Assembly (NCBI GenBank): GCA_023425025.1
Contig: JAFADG010000016.1
Span: forward strand, 157,024 to 221,023
Origin: Bacillota bacterium
Lineage (GTDB): Bacteria; Bacillota; Clostridia; Christensenellales; Aristaeellaceae
DNA: 64,000 nt
Direction of reading: 5' to 3'
The notes beneath the pieces were generated by a model. That model did not search any database. It worked only from the letters and a program-made list of their open reading frames with translations, and was not told the origin of the DNA. Shown piece after piece: positions 52,015-60,543 of the stretch (position 1 is its first letter; every line of letters begins with the position of its first letter). Made by a program: the position numbers and the translations under genes.

Positions 52015-53322
52015 ATGTCTGAATACAGCCAAACCTTTACGCTGTCACTGAGCCGTGACCAGCAGCGCCAGTACTTGCGCATTCCCGTTAAAGTGGAGCC
52101 GGATGTGGAGCAGCTGACTATCACGTATGATTACCAGCGCCGCCGGCCTGTGGAGGAGGCGCCTGGCCGTACGCGGCTGGACGAGGTGAACGTGATCGAC
52201 CTTGGCCTGGAAGACCCGGACCATGTATTGGTGGGCGCTTCCGGCTCCGAGCGCAGCACAATCCTTGTTCATGAAAACCATGCCACGCCGGGATACCAGC
52301 CGGTGCCGTTGAAGGAAGGCACCTGGCATGTGCTGCTGGGGCTATACTTGATCGAGGAAAACGGGTGCGCCCTCACCCTCACCGTAACCCAAACGCCAAA
52401 AAAGCCCGTTTTGCTCAAGGGCGATACCCACCTGCATACCATCCATTCCGACGGCTGGTATTCCGTGGAGGAGACCGCCCTCCGGGCACGGCAGGACAGG
52501 CTGGATTATATTTTCATCACCGATCACAACTGTATGACCTCCAACGCCTGCCTGCCAAGCCATCCGGATATCGCTGTGCTGCCGGGCGTGGAGATCACCT
52601 ATTATGGCGGCCATTATAACCTGCTGGGCGTGCAGCGGCCTGTGAGAACCTTCTTCGCCAACACCCGGGCAGAGGTGCTGGCAATCATGCAAGAGGGCCG
52701 GCAAAACGGCGCGTTGGCCTGCATCAACCACCCCATGGATATCCCCTGCGGGTGGAAGTATGGCCTGGGCGAGGATGTGCCCATGGATTTGCTGGAAATC
52801 TGGAACGGGCCCTTTACCCCCGAGAACGCCGCGGCAGTGCGCTTCTGGCACGGGGAACTGTGCAAGGGCCGCCGCCTGCCGGTCATCGGCGGCAGCGATG
52901 CCCACCGGGGCGAGCTGTTCCGGCAGATGGCCACCCCCGCCACCTTTTTGTACAGCCGGTCCCGGGGCAAAAGCGACATTCTGGAGGCTATCAAAAAAGG
53001 CCATGCCTTTGTGGGCATGACGCCGGACGCACCGCAGATGGACCTTGCGCTGGGCGGCGCCCATATGGGGGATGTGGCTTCGGCGGAGGATGGGGAAGAA
53101 ATGCATATGATCTTCCGGCACCTTCGCGCTGGGGATGAGGTGCGGCTGTATGACCAAACCGGCCTGCTATGGCAGGATACGCCGGGGCCCCTTTTTTGCT
53201 TTGAGGCGCAAAGGCAGGTGGGCGGCAGCCGGTTTGTGCGTGCGGAGGTCTGGAGGACGCTGCCGGGCATCGGCATGACGCTGGCCAGCATCGGGAACCC
53301 GGTATATAGGGAAGAAATTTGA
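52015..53322 (+). CDS. CehA/McbA-type metallohydrolase with PHP domain
   Basis: A 435-residue protein. After an N-terminal beta domain of about 130 residues comes a PHP-type metal-binding core: KGDTHLHTIHSDGWYS, FITDHNCMTS, GVEITYYGGHYNLLG, CINHPMDIP and GGSDAHRGELF supply the His and Asp ligands. Such proteins are phosphoesterase-like or carbamate/ester hydrolases, often of unknown substrate. It closes the importer operon and may hydrolyse a phosphorylated or esterified form of the imported compound; this is inference. A terminator follows. Confidence 0.82.
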   Translation: MSEYSQTFTLSLSRDQQRQYLRIPVKVEPDVEQLTITYDYQRRRPVEEAPGRTRLDEVNVIDLGLEDPDHVLVGASGSERSTILVHENHATPGYQPVPLKEGTWHVLLGLYLIEENGCALTLTVTQTPKKPVLLKGDTHLHTIHSDGWYSVEETALRARQDRLDYIFITDHNCMTSNACLPSHPDIAVLPGVEITYYGGHYNLLGVQRPVRTFFANTRAEVLAIMQEGRQNGALACINHPMDIPCGWKYGLGEDVPMDLLEIWNGPFTPENAAAVRFWHGELCKGRRLPVIGGSDAHRGELFRQMATPATFLYSRSRGKSDILEAIKKGHAFVGMTPDAPQMDLALGGAHMGDVASAEDGEEMHMIFRHLRAGDEVRLYDQTGLLWQDTPGPLFCFEAQRQVGGSRFVRAEVWRTLPGIGMTLASIGNPVYREEI

Positions 53323-53343
53323 AAAATCGGGATACATATTCGG

Positions 53344-53371
53344 GCCTGTCAGATCAGTGGCAGGCTTTTTT
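53344..53371 (+). terminator. Rho-independent terminator of the third importer operon
   Basis: GCCTG/CAGGC stem (53344-53365, with a further inner C-G pair) followed directly by TTTTTT. Confidence 0.8.
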
Positions 53372-53518
53372 ATTGCTCATCATTAAAGTATATCAATAGT
53401 CTCTCCGGCAATTTGGTATAAGAAGGTGTAACAAATCAACACCGTTTTTGATCTCCATCACTTCTGCATATTCGTCTGCAACAATAGCTGAGGAACAGGC
53501 AAAAGGAGATGCTGATTC

Positions 53519-53659
53519 ATGTCACTTTGGAAAAGGATCAAAAACGCTTTCAATAACTGGTGCGCCAGGATGGAAAAATCGAACAAGGAGGCCTTTGGGG
53601 GCAGCAAGCTCGATTGCTGCAAGTTAAGCCGTGAGCAATCAGCGCAGCGGCGGCAATAA
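53519..53659 (+). CDS. LDCC-motif small putative metal-binding protein
   Basis: A 46-residue protein, MSLWKRIKNAFNNWCARMEK followed by SNKEAFGGSKLDCCKLSRE and a short basic tail. The SKLDCC motif and the preceding NKEAFGG are hallmarks of a small clostridial family described as LDCC-motif putative metal-binding proteins. AGGAG lies 9 bp before the ATG. It directly precedes the HMA-SafE-cupredoxin gene, 91 bp away, so it is likely a cytoplasmic metal-binding or chaperone peptide of this copper-type operon. Function is inferred from the Cys pair and context. Confidence 0.75.
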   Translation: MSLWKRIKNAFNNWCARMEKSNKEAFGGSKLDCCKLSREQSAQRRQ

Positions 53660-53750
53660 ATGAAAGCCCATGCCAGGCCTACACTTGCCCTTTTCCCTCA
53701 CAAAGCCACCCAAGCGGATGGCATATGAAACGCCGAAAGGAGCTCATGCT

Positions 53751-56150
53751 GTGGAATCGACTCAAAAGAGCAAACGGCTGCTTATTGGCGGCATGACTTG
53801 TATCAACTGTCAGAATAAAATTGAAAAGAAAATGAGAGGCACCGCAGGTATCAGCTATGTCAAGGTGAGTTATGGCGCGGGAACTGCCGATGTCACCTAT
53901 GACACAGCCGTTCTTTCGCTTGGGGATATCCGTGCGGTCATTGAAAAGCTGGACTATCGGGTATTGACGGAAACCGGGCGGCGGAAACCGGATGCCGGCC
54001 GCGTTATGGGCATTCTTGCAATCATTGTTTCCCTGTATGCGCTGCTGCAGCAGTTGGGCATTTTGAACTTTCTTGTGCCGAGCCAGCTGGCGGATGCAAA
54101 AATGGGATATGGGATGCTGTTTGTCATCGGCCTCATCACCTCCATCCACTGCATCGCCATGTGCGGCGGGATCAATCTTTCCCAGTGCATCCCCCGCACG
54201 CAAGAGGCAGGCGAAACGAAAGGAAAGCTTGCGGCCTTTAAGCCCGCGGCGCTGTACAACCTGGGACGGGTGATCTCCTATACGGCGGTCGGCTTTGTAT
54301 TGGGATTTGCGGGGCTGATCTTTGGCAGCGGCACGGACGCCGGCGTGCCCGTCATGGCGCAGGGGATTTTGAAGCTCGTCGCGGGTGTGTTCATGGTGAT
54401 CATGGGCATCAACATGCTCGGCATCTTCCCCTGGTTTCGGAGATTGCAGCCGCATATGCCCAAGTTTCTTGCCCGCAAAGTCAATACGGAAAAGGCGAGA
54501 AGCAAAAGCCCCCTGATTGTCGGGCTACTGAACGGCTTTATGCCCTGCGGCCCGCTGCAATCCATGCAGATTGTGGCCCTGGCTTCAGGGAACCCGTTTG
54601 CCGGCGCACTCTCCATGTTCCTGTTCAGCCTGGGAACCGTGCCGCTGATGCTAGGGCTTGGCTCCGTTGTTTCGGCATTGGGAAGGAAATTTACGCAAAA
54701 GGTAATGAGCATTGGCGCGGTCCTGGTCGTGGTACTGGGGCTGGCGATGCTTTCACAGGGTGGGAGCCTTTCGGGATTGCTGCCGCCGGATTTGCTGCTG
54801 CCCATTGTCCTTGGCCTTTGCGCGGTTGGCATTGTGACAAGCATCCCGTTCAAGAAGCAAAGCTACAAGACCGTTTCAGCCGCCGCCGTCTCGGTTGCGG
54901 CAGTCATCGCGATTGCCGTATGGAGCATCGGCGCCTTCAGCGGAAATTCGGGGGCCCAGAGCAGCGGGAGCATTATCATAGAGGATGGAAAGCAAGTCGT
55001 TTCCAGCACGCTTTCCTCCAGCAGATACCCCAATATCACCGTACAGACCGGTACGCCTGTGAAATGGGTGATCGATGCGCCGCAGGGGAGCATTAACGGG
55101 TGCAACAACAGAATCAACATTCAGGAGTACAACATCAGCAATTACGCGTTCCAGACGGGTGAAAACATCATAGAATTCACGCCCACTAAAGCGGGGCGGT
55201 TTCAATACAGCTGCTGGATGGGCATGATTCGGGGCACCATTACCGTTACGCAAGCCGGTGCGGCCGCCGATACGGCCGAACAGACTGCGTACAGCGACAC
55301 CATCAGTGATGATACGGAGCTATCAGTATCCGGCCCCGTCCTCGCAGGGTATCGAATCCCCACGGATCAAGTGGCGGTTGCTGAGGAAGCGCTGTACGAG
55401 GATACGTATCCTATCCAGACAGTGACGATAGCACTGACGGATAACGGCTTCAGCCCCGCTGTCGCAATTGTGGAGGCAGGGACGGACGTTCTCTGGAATA
55501 TTCAATTCACATCTTTCGGCGGGGAATCAGGCACACAGCTTTTGGTGCCGAATTACGCCACGCAGATTCCGCTGACACCAGGCGACAACCCCTTGCTGTT
55601 CTCGCCTGACGAAAGCTTTGATTTCTCCACAAGCGACAATCGGTTCTATGGGTATCTCAAAGTGGTGGATGATCTGGATGCCGTGGATATGGATGCGGTC
55701 AAAGAGGAAGCAGGCAATTTTGAAACGCTGATCTATCCGCCGGAAATGTTTCAGGTGGATGCGTCAAACACGGGGGATGCAGGCCGGGCGGTCGAAGCCG
55801 CGGTAAAGGACGGCGTTCAGTATGTCACCTCAAACGTCAGCGGTGGGGGCTATGAACCGATCAAGGTGCAAAAGGGAATACCGGTCAAGTGGACGCTGAA
55901 CGCGCCAAGCGGGTCCCTGAACGGCTGCAACAACGCGATCTATATTCCGGAATACGACCTGCAGGTGGAGCTAAAGACCGGCGAAAACCTGATCGAATTC
56001 ACGCCGGACAAATCCGGAACCTTTGCGTTCAGCTGCTGGATGGGCATGATACGCTCCAGCATCACGGTCGCAAATGAGGATGGCACGGTGGACGTCACGC
56101 AAAGCGACGGTTCAGATCAGCTGCCTTCATGCTGCGGCGGATATAACTGA
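53751..56150 (+). CDS. HMA-SafE (TauE-like)-cupredoxin fusion membrane protein
   Basis: A 799-residue protein from GTG at 53751, which has AAAGGAG 8 bp before it. Residues 10-75 form a heavy-metal-associated domain with Cys17-x2-Cys20 (GGMTCINCQ). A transmembrane block of the SafE/DsbD-like type follows (LFVIGLITSIHCIAMCGGI, then PLIVGLLNGFMPCGPLQSM). The rest is three cupredoxin-like units. The first and third share NGCNN and SCWMGM motifs (Cys451/Cys488-Met and Cys726/Cys762-Met); the middle one lacks these ligands. The C-terminus ends SCCGGYN. It probably moves copper across the membrane and holds it outside. Compared with usual SafE proteins it is much longer. Confidence 0.82.
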   Translation: MESTQKSKRLLIGGMTCINCQNKIEKKMRGTAGISYVKVSYGAGTADVTYDTAVLSLGDIRAVIEKLDYRVLTETGRRKPDAGRVMGILAIIVSLYALLQQLGILNFLVPSQLADAKMGYGMLFVIGLITSIHCIAMCGGINLSQCIPRTQEAGETKGKLAAFKPAALYNLGRVISYTAVGFVLGFAGLIFGSGTDAGVPVMAQGILKLVAGVFMVIMGINMLGIFPWFRRLQPHMPKFLARKVNTEKARSKSPLIVGLLNGFMPCGPLQSMQIVALASGNPFAGALSMFLFSLGTVPLMLGLGSVVSALGRKFTQKVMSIGAVLVVVLGLAMLSQGGSLSGLLPPDLLLPIVLGLCAVGIVTSIPFKKQSYKTVSAAAVSVAAVIAIAVWSIGAFSGNSGAQSSGSIIIEDGKQVVSSTLSSSRYPNITVQTGTPVKWVIDAPQGSINGCNNRINIQEYNISNYAFQTGENIIEFTPTKAGRFQYSCWMGMIRGTITVTQAGAAADTAEQTAYSDTISDDTELSVSGPVLAGYRIPTDQVAVAEEALYEDTYPIQTVTIALTDNGFSPAVAIVEAGTDVLWNIQFTSFGGESGTQLLVPNYATQIPLTPGDNPLLFSPDESFDFSTSDNRFYGYLKVVDDLDAVDMDAVKEEAGNFETLIYPPEMFQVDASNTGDAGRAVEAAVKDGVQYVTSNVSGGGYEPIKVQKGIPVKWTLNAPSGSLNGCNNAIYIPEYDLQVELKTGENLIEFTPDKSGTFAFSCWMGMIRSSITVANEDGTVDVTQSDGSDQLPSCCGGYN

Positions 56151-56165
56151 AAGGAGAGGGCTATC

Positions 56166-56321
56166 ATGGAGTTTTTGCTCAGCCACTGGCATTGCATCCT
56201 GCCCGCCGCGGTACTGTTGGTCGCCGCGTTTTTCATGAACCGCGGCAGCAAAGGGGATAAGGCCAAAAAGGACAGCGGCAGCCTGAAAATGCAAAACAGG
56301 CAAACCCATGGGGATGAGTGA
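56166..56321 (+). CDS. Small single-helix membrane protein (DUF2933-like)
   Basis: A 51-residue protein with one N-terminal helix (HWHCILPAAVLLVAAFF) and a basic, polar tail. AAAGGAG lies upstream and the start is 16 bp after the fusion gene, so it is cotranscribed. Short one-helix proteins of this kind, sometimes DUF2933, occur in heavy-metal operons. The His-x-Cys in the helix could touch metal, which is speculation. Confidence 0.6.
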   Translation: MEFLLSHWHCILPAAVLLVAAFFMNRGSKGDKAKKDSGSLKMQNRQTHGDE

Positions 56322-56346
56322 AATAATGTAAATAAATAACTTGAGC

Positions 56347-56892
56347 CTACAGCGGAAGTCCTTTTGCAAACTCCTCCCGGGTCATGGAATAGCACACATC
56401 ATCCAGCACTCGGCCGTCATACAGCCGGCTGGCCAGGCGCAGCACGCCTTCCTTATGGAAGCCGCACTTTTCAATGACCCTTTGGGAGCGCAGGTTGCAG
56501 GCAAAGTGGTATACCGTGACCATTTCCAACCCTTTTTCCTCAAACAAATGCTTCAGCACCCGCCGGACGGCCTCGGTCATGTATCCCTTTCCCCACCAGT
56601 CGCGGCCCAGGGCATAGCCGATCATGCGGATGGCGTCGCTCCTGTCCCGGCGGCCGTCTCTGTGCATGCCCAGGGAGCCGATCACCCGGCGGGACGCTTT
56701 TTCTTCCAGCGCCCAGACATTGTCCTCTGCCATAAAGCGCAGTATGACCTCCTTGGTCTGGGCATGGGTCTCATGGGGCGGCCAGCCGGCGTTGGGGCCG
56801 ACCTCCTCGTCCTTGGCGTAATAAAAAAAGTCCGAAAGGTCGCTCTCCACAAAGGGGCGCAGCGTAAGCCTTTGCGTCTCCAGTATCTTCAT
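56347..56892 (-). CDS. GNAT acetyltransferase (RimJ/RimL type)
   Basis: A 181-residue acetyltransferase with the RimJ-like start MKILETQRLTLRPFVESDL. It also shows IGYALGRDWWGKGYMTEAVR (acetyl-CoA site) and ACNLRSQRVIEKCGFHKEGVLR. It may modify a ribosomal protein N-terminus or a small amine. It is 18 bp downstream of the TetR gene on the same strand and so probably in its operon. It converges with the copper operon, with no obvious terminator in the 25-bp gap. Confidence 0.88.
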   Translation of the reverse strand: MKILETQRLTLRPFVESDLSDFFYYAKDEEVGPNAGWPPHETHAQTKEVILRFMAEDNVWALEEKASRRVIGSLGMHRDGRRDRSDAIRMIGYALGRDWWGKGYMTEAVRRVLKHLFEEKGLEMVTVYHFACNLRSQRVIEKCGFHKEGVLRLASRLYDGRVLDDVCYSMTREEFAKGLPL

Positions 56893-56910
56893 GCTTATCC
56901 TCCTTGTGTA

Positions 56911-57606
56911 TCAGAAAAGCCGGAGCTCCGCCAATACCCTTGCGATGGTCTCCATCAGCTCCGGCAGGCGCACGATGTCCAGGCAGCCAAAGGGAGCGTC
57001 CAGTATGCGCTCCATGGCAAAGCGGTAGGCCTGCAAAAGCTCCATCAGCGTGCCGTCATCCGCCGCGCTGTTTTGGTTCTTTGCATCCATGACCGCTTTG
57101 GCCGCGTCATGCCAGCACTGGTTGACAAGGGCCATCAGCATGTCCGCCGTAGAATCGGGGTGGTACAGGTGAATGTCGCCTTCCTCCGCCGCCTGCAGCA
57201 GCGCTGCGTGCAATGCGGGCCGGAAAACATCCCGCAGTGCGTGGCCGTACTGGGTGTACAGGGTGCGGCCCTCGGCGGTGAACATCATCGGCAGCAAAAG
57301 CGCCATAAACCGTTCCTCGCCGCGGCGCAGGGGCATGGCATAATGCAAAAGCACGCTCAAGCGGTTTATGCCCCTGGTCTCCCGGCCGGCTGCTTCTCCT
57401 GCTTCCTCCAGCGCTTTTTCGGCACGCTGCACGCACAGCGTCTCCAGCACGGTGAACTTGCTTTCAAAATGGTGGTAAAAGCTGCCCTTGCTGGCCGAGA
57501 GAACGTTTAATATATCCTGTACCGACGTCTGCTCGTATCCCTTGTGATAGAACAGCCGCTCCGCCACATCCAGTATGGCCTGCTTCTTTTCATCGCCCCG
57601 GCGCAA
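56911..57606 (-). CDS. TetR/AcrR-family regulator
   Basis: About 231 residues. The N-terminal DNA-binding domain reads KKQAILDVAERLFYHKGYEQ, then TSVQDILNVLSASKGSFYHHFESK, which is the canonical TetR helix-turn-helix. The helical ligand domain is not specific enough to name. A TTG start at 57606 is preferred: AAGGGGGTGG lies just before it, and an ATG at 57624 would precede the predicted transcription start. The gene faces a tiny divergent gene across a 34-bp gap between promoters, the usual arrangement of a TetR repressor and its target. Confidence 0.85.
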   Translation of the reverse strand: MRRGDEKKQAILDVAERLFYHKGYEQTSVQDILNVLSASKGSFYHHFESKFTVLETLCVQRAEKALEEAGEAAGRETRGINRLSVLLHYAMPLRRGEERFMALLLPMMFTAEGRTLYTQYGHALRDVFRPALHAALLQAAEEGDIHLYHPDSTADMLMALVNQCWHDAAKAVMDAKNQNSAADDGTLMELLQAYRFAMERILDAPFGCLDIVRLPELMETIARVLAELRLF

Positions 57607-57626
57607 GCTTCCACCCCCTTTCATCC

Positions 57627-57655
57627 AGTATATCCCACGGCCCGGAATGCGTCAA
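57627..57655 (-). promoter_or_regulatory. Promoter of the TetR-GNAT operon
   Basis: Minus-strand TTGACG (57650-57655), 17 bp, TATACT (57627-57632). Confidence 0.75.
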
Positions 57656-57684
57656 GATTCGGAGATGAGGGATGTAAACCAATG

Positions 57685-57718
57685 GTCAATTGACGCTGCC
57701 GCGCGGTGTTGCTATACT
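57685..57718 (+). promoter_or_regulatory. Divergent promoter with palindrome over the -35
   Basis: Plus-strand TTGACG (57690-57695), 17 bp, TATACT (57713-57718), with the same hexamers as the TetR promoter. The perfect palindrome GTCAATTGAC (57685-57694) overlaps the -35 and may be a TetR contact. Confidence 0.7.
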
Positions 57719-57746
57719 AAAGGCAGTTCGGAAGGAGGTGGTCGTT

Positions 57747-57891
57747 TTGACGAACGAACAGAGGTGGCGTCTGCGCTAGGCAGGCCCAAAAGCGCAGGCG
57801 CCGCCTAATCGGATGCAAGAAAAATGCATCGCGCAGGCGCATGAGGTATCCATTGAGGTGGAGAATCAAAGCGGCGCAAAGAAAGCCCTGA
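57747..57891 (+). pseudogene. Tiny basic gene with in-frame TAG at codon 11
   Basis: After a strong promoter and GGAGG (57734-57738), TTG at 57747 opens LTNEQRWRLR and meets TAG at 57777-57779. One base later, in the +1 frame, RQAQKRRRRLIGCKKNASRR continues for 37 codons to a TGA at 57889, next to a terminator. Either a frameshift has broken a 47-residue very basic protein, or the short peptide is a leader, or a shift is programmed at CGC-TAG-G. Promoter, ribosome site and terminator suggest that it is transcribed. Confidence 0.35.
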
Positions 57892-57929
57892 TCACCGGCC
57901 CGGCCGGCGGTCAGGGCTTCCGTCATTTT
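57885..57929 (+). terminator. Terminator of the small divergent transcript
   Basis: GCCCTGATCACCGGCC pairs with CGGCCGGCGGTCAGGGC (two imperfect pairs). It is followed by TTCCGTCATTTT. Confidence 0.7.
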
Positions 57930-58039
57930 GGGTTTGGTGAGATATGAAAAACGGCAGAAGGTTCGCCGGTGTGATACAATATAGGCGCAAGGGGAGCGTT
58001 ACACCCGTTCATACAGCCCGTTGCGGCAGGAGCAGACTG

Positions 58040-58942
58040 ATGACCATACAGAAACTGCGCTACATCATTGAAATTGTGAATGCCGGTTCCATGAACGAAG
58101 CGGCCAAGCGCCTGTTCATTACACAGCCCAGTTTATCCGGGGCGGTGAAGGAGCTGGAGGAGCAGGTGGGCTTTGATATTTTTCTGCGCACCAACAAGGG
58201 CGTGGTACTCTCCCCGGAAGGGGCGGAGTTTCTGGGCTACGCCCGGCAAATCGTGGAACAGGCCGATTTGATGGAGCAGCGGTATACAAACGCCCGGCCC
58301 GGCCGGCAGCGCTTTAGCGTTTCCACTCAGCATTACGCCTTTGTGGTCCAGGCGTTTGTGAACCTGGTCAAGGCCCACGGCGCGCAGGAGTATGAGTTTT
58401 CCTTCCGGGATACCCGCACCTATGAAATTCTGGAGGATGTGCGCAGCCTGCGCAGCGAAATCGGCGTGATTTACCTAAACGACTTCAATACAAAGGTGCT
58501 AAGCCATCTGATGGACCAATACGGCCTGGCGTTTCATCCCCTGTTCGCGGCCAAGCCCCACATTTTTGTGGGCGCCAACAGCCCGCTGGCCAAACTGAAG
58601 GCGGCGACGCTGCAGGACCTGGAGGGATACCCCTGCCTCTCCTTTGAACAGGGCGAGCACAATTCCTTTTACTATTCCGAGGAGATATTAAGCACTCTGC
58701 CGCATCAAAAAAGCATCAAGGTTTCCGACCGGGCCACGATTTTCAACCTGATGATCGGCCTGAACGGCTATACGATTTCCACGGGCGTCATCAACGCCGA
58801 TTTAAACGGCGAGGGCATTGTGGCCGTGCCGCTCCTGGTGGAGGAGACCATCACCGTGGGCTGGATCGCCCATAAGAAAGTCACATTGTCCAGGCTGGCC
58901 GAGCTGTTTGTCGGGGAGCTGCAGGGAGCGGTAGAAATATAG
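58040..58942 (+). CDS. LysR-family transcriptional regulator
   Basis: A 300-residue regulator. The winged helix is MTIQKLRYIIEIVNAGSMNE then AAKRLFITQPSLSGAVKELEEQVGFDIFLRTNKGVVLSPEG. The substrate-binding domain follows. The ATG at 58040 has AGGAG 7 bp upstream and matches the usual LysR start. It precedes the MetE-like gene by 91 bp on the same strand. It resembles regulators of Bacillus sulphur and methionine genes, so it probably controls that gene in response to a sulphur metabolite. Confidence 0.9.
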   Translation: MTIQKLRYIIEIVNAGSMNEAAKRLFITQPSLSGAVKELEEQVGFDIFLRTNKGVVLSPEGAEFLGYARQIVEQADLMEQRYTNARPGRQRFSVSTQHYAFVVQAFVNLVKAHGAQEYEFSFRDTRTYEILEDVRSLRSEIGVIYLNDFNTKVLSHLMDQYGLAFHPLFAAKPHIFVGANSPLAKLKAATLQDLEGYPCLSFEQGEHNSFYYSEEILSTLPHQKSIKVSDRATIFNLMIGLNGYTISTGVINADLNGEGIVAVPLLVEETITVGWIAHKKVTLSRLAELFVGELQGAVEI

Positions 58943-59033
58943 GATAAAACTATATCAAACTGAATATGATTTGAATTATACAATAACCGACAAACATGAT
59001 ATGATTCCTGTAAATAAATAAGGAGGAATCATC
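58943..59033 (+). promoter_or_regulatory. Control region of the MetE-like gene
   Basis: Ninety-one AT-rich bases with TATCAAA and TTTGAATTATA as near-inverted arms (about 58952-58982), suitable for a LysR dimer. TATGAT at about 58998-59003 could be a -10 without a good -35, fitting activator dependence. AAGGAGG precedes the ATG at 59034. Confidence 0.5.
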
Positions 59034-60173
59034 ATGAGCAGCACTTTTGAAAGCGCCAAGCAAAGGGATACAGTACCCTTCCGGCATGACATCGTGGGCA
59101 GCTTCCTGCGTACGGAGGCTATCAAGGCCGCCCGGGAAAAGTTTTACGCCGGGGCTATCACTCAAGCGGAATTAATCCGGGTGGAGGACCACGAAATTAC
59201 GAAGCTGGTGCAAAAGCAAAAGGAAGCCGGCTTGAAAGCCGTTACCGACGGCGAGTTCCGCCGCAGCTACTGGCACCTGGATTTTTTCTGGGGCTTTGAC
59301 GGGGTGGAGCACATCCTGCACGAGCATGGTTATTTCTTTCATGGGGAGGAAACGCGCAAGGATTCCGCCAGATTGTGCGGCAAGGTCCGCTTTGGCGACC
59401 ATCCCTTTTTGCGGCACTATGCCTTTTTGAAAAAGGCAGCCGGGGAGGATGTGATCGCCCGGCAGACCATTCCTTCCCCGGCGCAGTTTTACGCGGAACT
59501 GACCAGGGGCGATAATGAAAAGGAAATCGCCAGGTACTATTCCGACAGGGAGGAATTGTTCCAGGATATCACCCGTGCTTACCGCGGCGCGATTCTGGCC
59601 TTTTATGACCTTGGCTGCCGTAACCTGCAATTGGACGACTGCACTTGGGGCATGCTCTGCGATGATAAGTTCTGGTCGCTGATGGCCGGCAGTGGTTATG
59701 ACATCGACGGCATCAAGGCGCTGTACCTGCGCTTGAACAACGACGCCATCTGGGACCTGCCCAAAGACCTTGTCGTGACTACTCACGTTTGCCGCGGCAA
59801 CTACCACTCCACCTGGGCCACCTCCGGCGGGTACGAGCCGGTGGCGCAGACGCTGTTTGCCAAGGAAAACGTAAGCGCCTTTTATCTGGAATTTGATACC
59901 GACCGGGCCGGGGATTTTGCGCCCCTGCGCCACGTGCCGGCGGGCAAGCAGGTGGTGCTGGGCCTTGTGACCAGCAAATCAGGCACGCTGGAAGACAAAA
60001 AGGCGATCATTGACCGGATCAGGGAGGCCGCCGCCATCGTGCCCATTGATCAATTGTGCCTAAGCCCCCAGTGCGGCTTTGCCTCCACGGAGGAAGGGAA
60101 TATCCTCACCGAAGAAGAGCAGTGGGAGAAAATACGGTTCATCAAATCCATCGCAGACGAGGTATGGCGGTAA
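59034..60173 (+). CDS. MetE C-terminal-like methyltransferase (YxjG/YxjH type)
   Basis: A 379-residue protein corresponding to the catalytic C-terminal half of cobalamin-independent methionine synthase. FRHDIVGSFLRTEAIKAARE and VTDGEFRRSYWHLDFFWGF mark the YxjG/YxjH group. Zinc ligands are the His and Cys in TTHVCRGNYHS, the Glu in FYLEFDTDRAGDF and the Cys in SPQCGFAS. It would transfer a methyl group to homocysteine or a related thiol. The N-terminal folate-binding domain of full MetE is absent, so the methyl donor is uncertain. A B12 riboswitch and corrinoid importer follow directly. Confidence 0.88.
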   Translation: MSSTFESAKQRDTVPFRHDIVGSFLRTEAIKAAREKFYAGAITQAELIRVEDHEITKLVQKQKEAGLKAVTDGEFRRSYWHLDFFWGFDGVEHILHEHGYFFHGEETRKDSARLCGKVRFGDHPFLRHYAFLKKAAGEDVIARQTIPSPAQFYAELTRGDNEKEIARYYSDREELFQDITRAYRGAILAFYDLGCRNLQLDDCTWGMLCDDKFWSLMAGSGYDIDGIKALYLRLNNDAIWDLPKDLVVTTHVCRGNYHSTWATSGGYEPVAQTLFAKENVSAFYLEFDTDRAGDFAPLRHVPAGKQVVLGLVTSKSGTLEDKKAIIDRIREAAAIVPIDQLCLSPQCGFASTEEGNILTEEEQWEKIRFIKSIADEVWR

Positions 60174-60190
60174 CCTGCGTCAGGGCATGA

Positions 60191-60219
60191 TTGACGGAAC
60201 AAACTCGCTGGGGTATAAT
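60191..60219 (+). promoter_or_regulatory. Promoter of the B12 transport operon
   Basis: TTGACG (60191-60196), 17 bp, TATAAT (60214-60219). It stands just before the riboswitch. Confidence 0.85.
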
Positions 60220-60235
60220 GCAAGCACAAATGAAT

Positions 60236-60420
60236 AGCGCGTGTATCTGCATGGAGACATGCGGCGCAGAATATGCGTCATGGGAACGCGGATGAAATTT
60301 CCGGACTATCCCAGTAACCGTGAAACGGACGAAAGGGCATATAAGCCACTGTCGCAAGACGGGAAGGCGCCCTGGTAGGATGAAGTAAAGTCGGGAGACC
60401 TGTTTACACGAAAGCGCTCC
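60236..60420 (+). promoter_or_regulatory. Cobalamin riboswitch
   Basis: The region has the conserved blocks of the AdoCbl family. They are GGGAA...GGATGAAA, TCCCAGTAACCGTGAAAC, AGCCACTG (60345-60352 approx.), GGGAAGGCGCCCTGG and the B12 box AGTCGGGAGACCTG. AGCGC-GTGTA (60236-60245) pairs with TACAC...GCGCT (60405-60418) as the closing stem. A terminator follows at 60464. Adenosylcobalamin binding should shut off the downstream uptake genes. Confidence 0.92.
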
Positions 60421-60463
60421 TGGGGATTGGGATATGCTATGCATAGACGGGACTATGCTCTTT

Positions 60464-60498
60464 AAGGTTGTCTCTCTCCAAGAGGGACAGCCTTTTTT
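60464..60498 (+). terminator. Riboswitch-controlled terminator
   Basis: AAGGTTGTCTCTCT pairs with AGAGGGACAGCCTT, followed by TTTT. It is the expression platform of the cobalamin riboswitch, 46 bp before btuF. Confidence 0.82.
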
Positions 60499-60543
60499 GC
60501 GCCCCTCAATCTATTCATTTGAAAAATGGAAAGGGGTATTACA

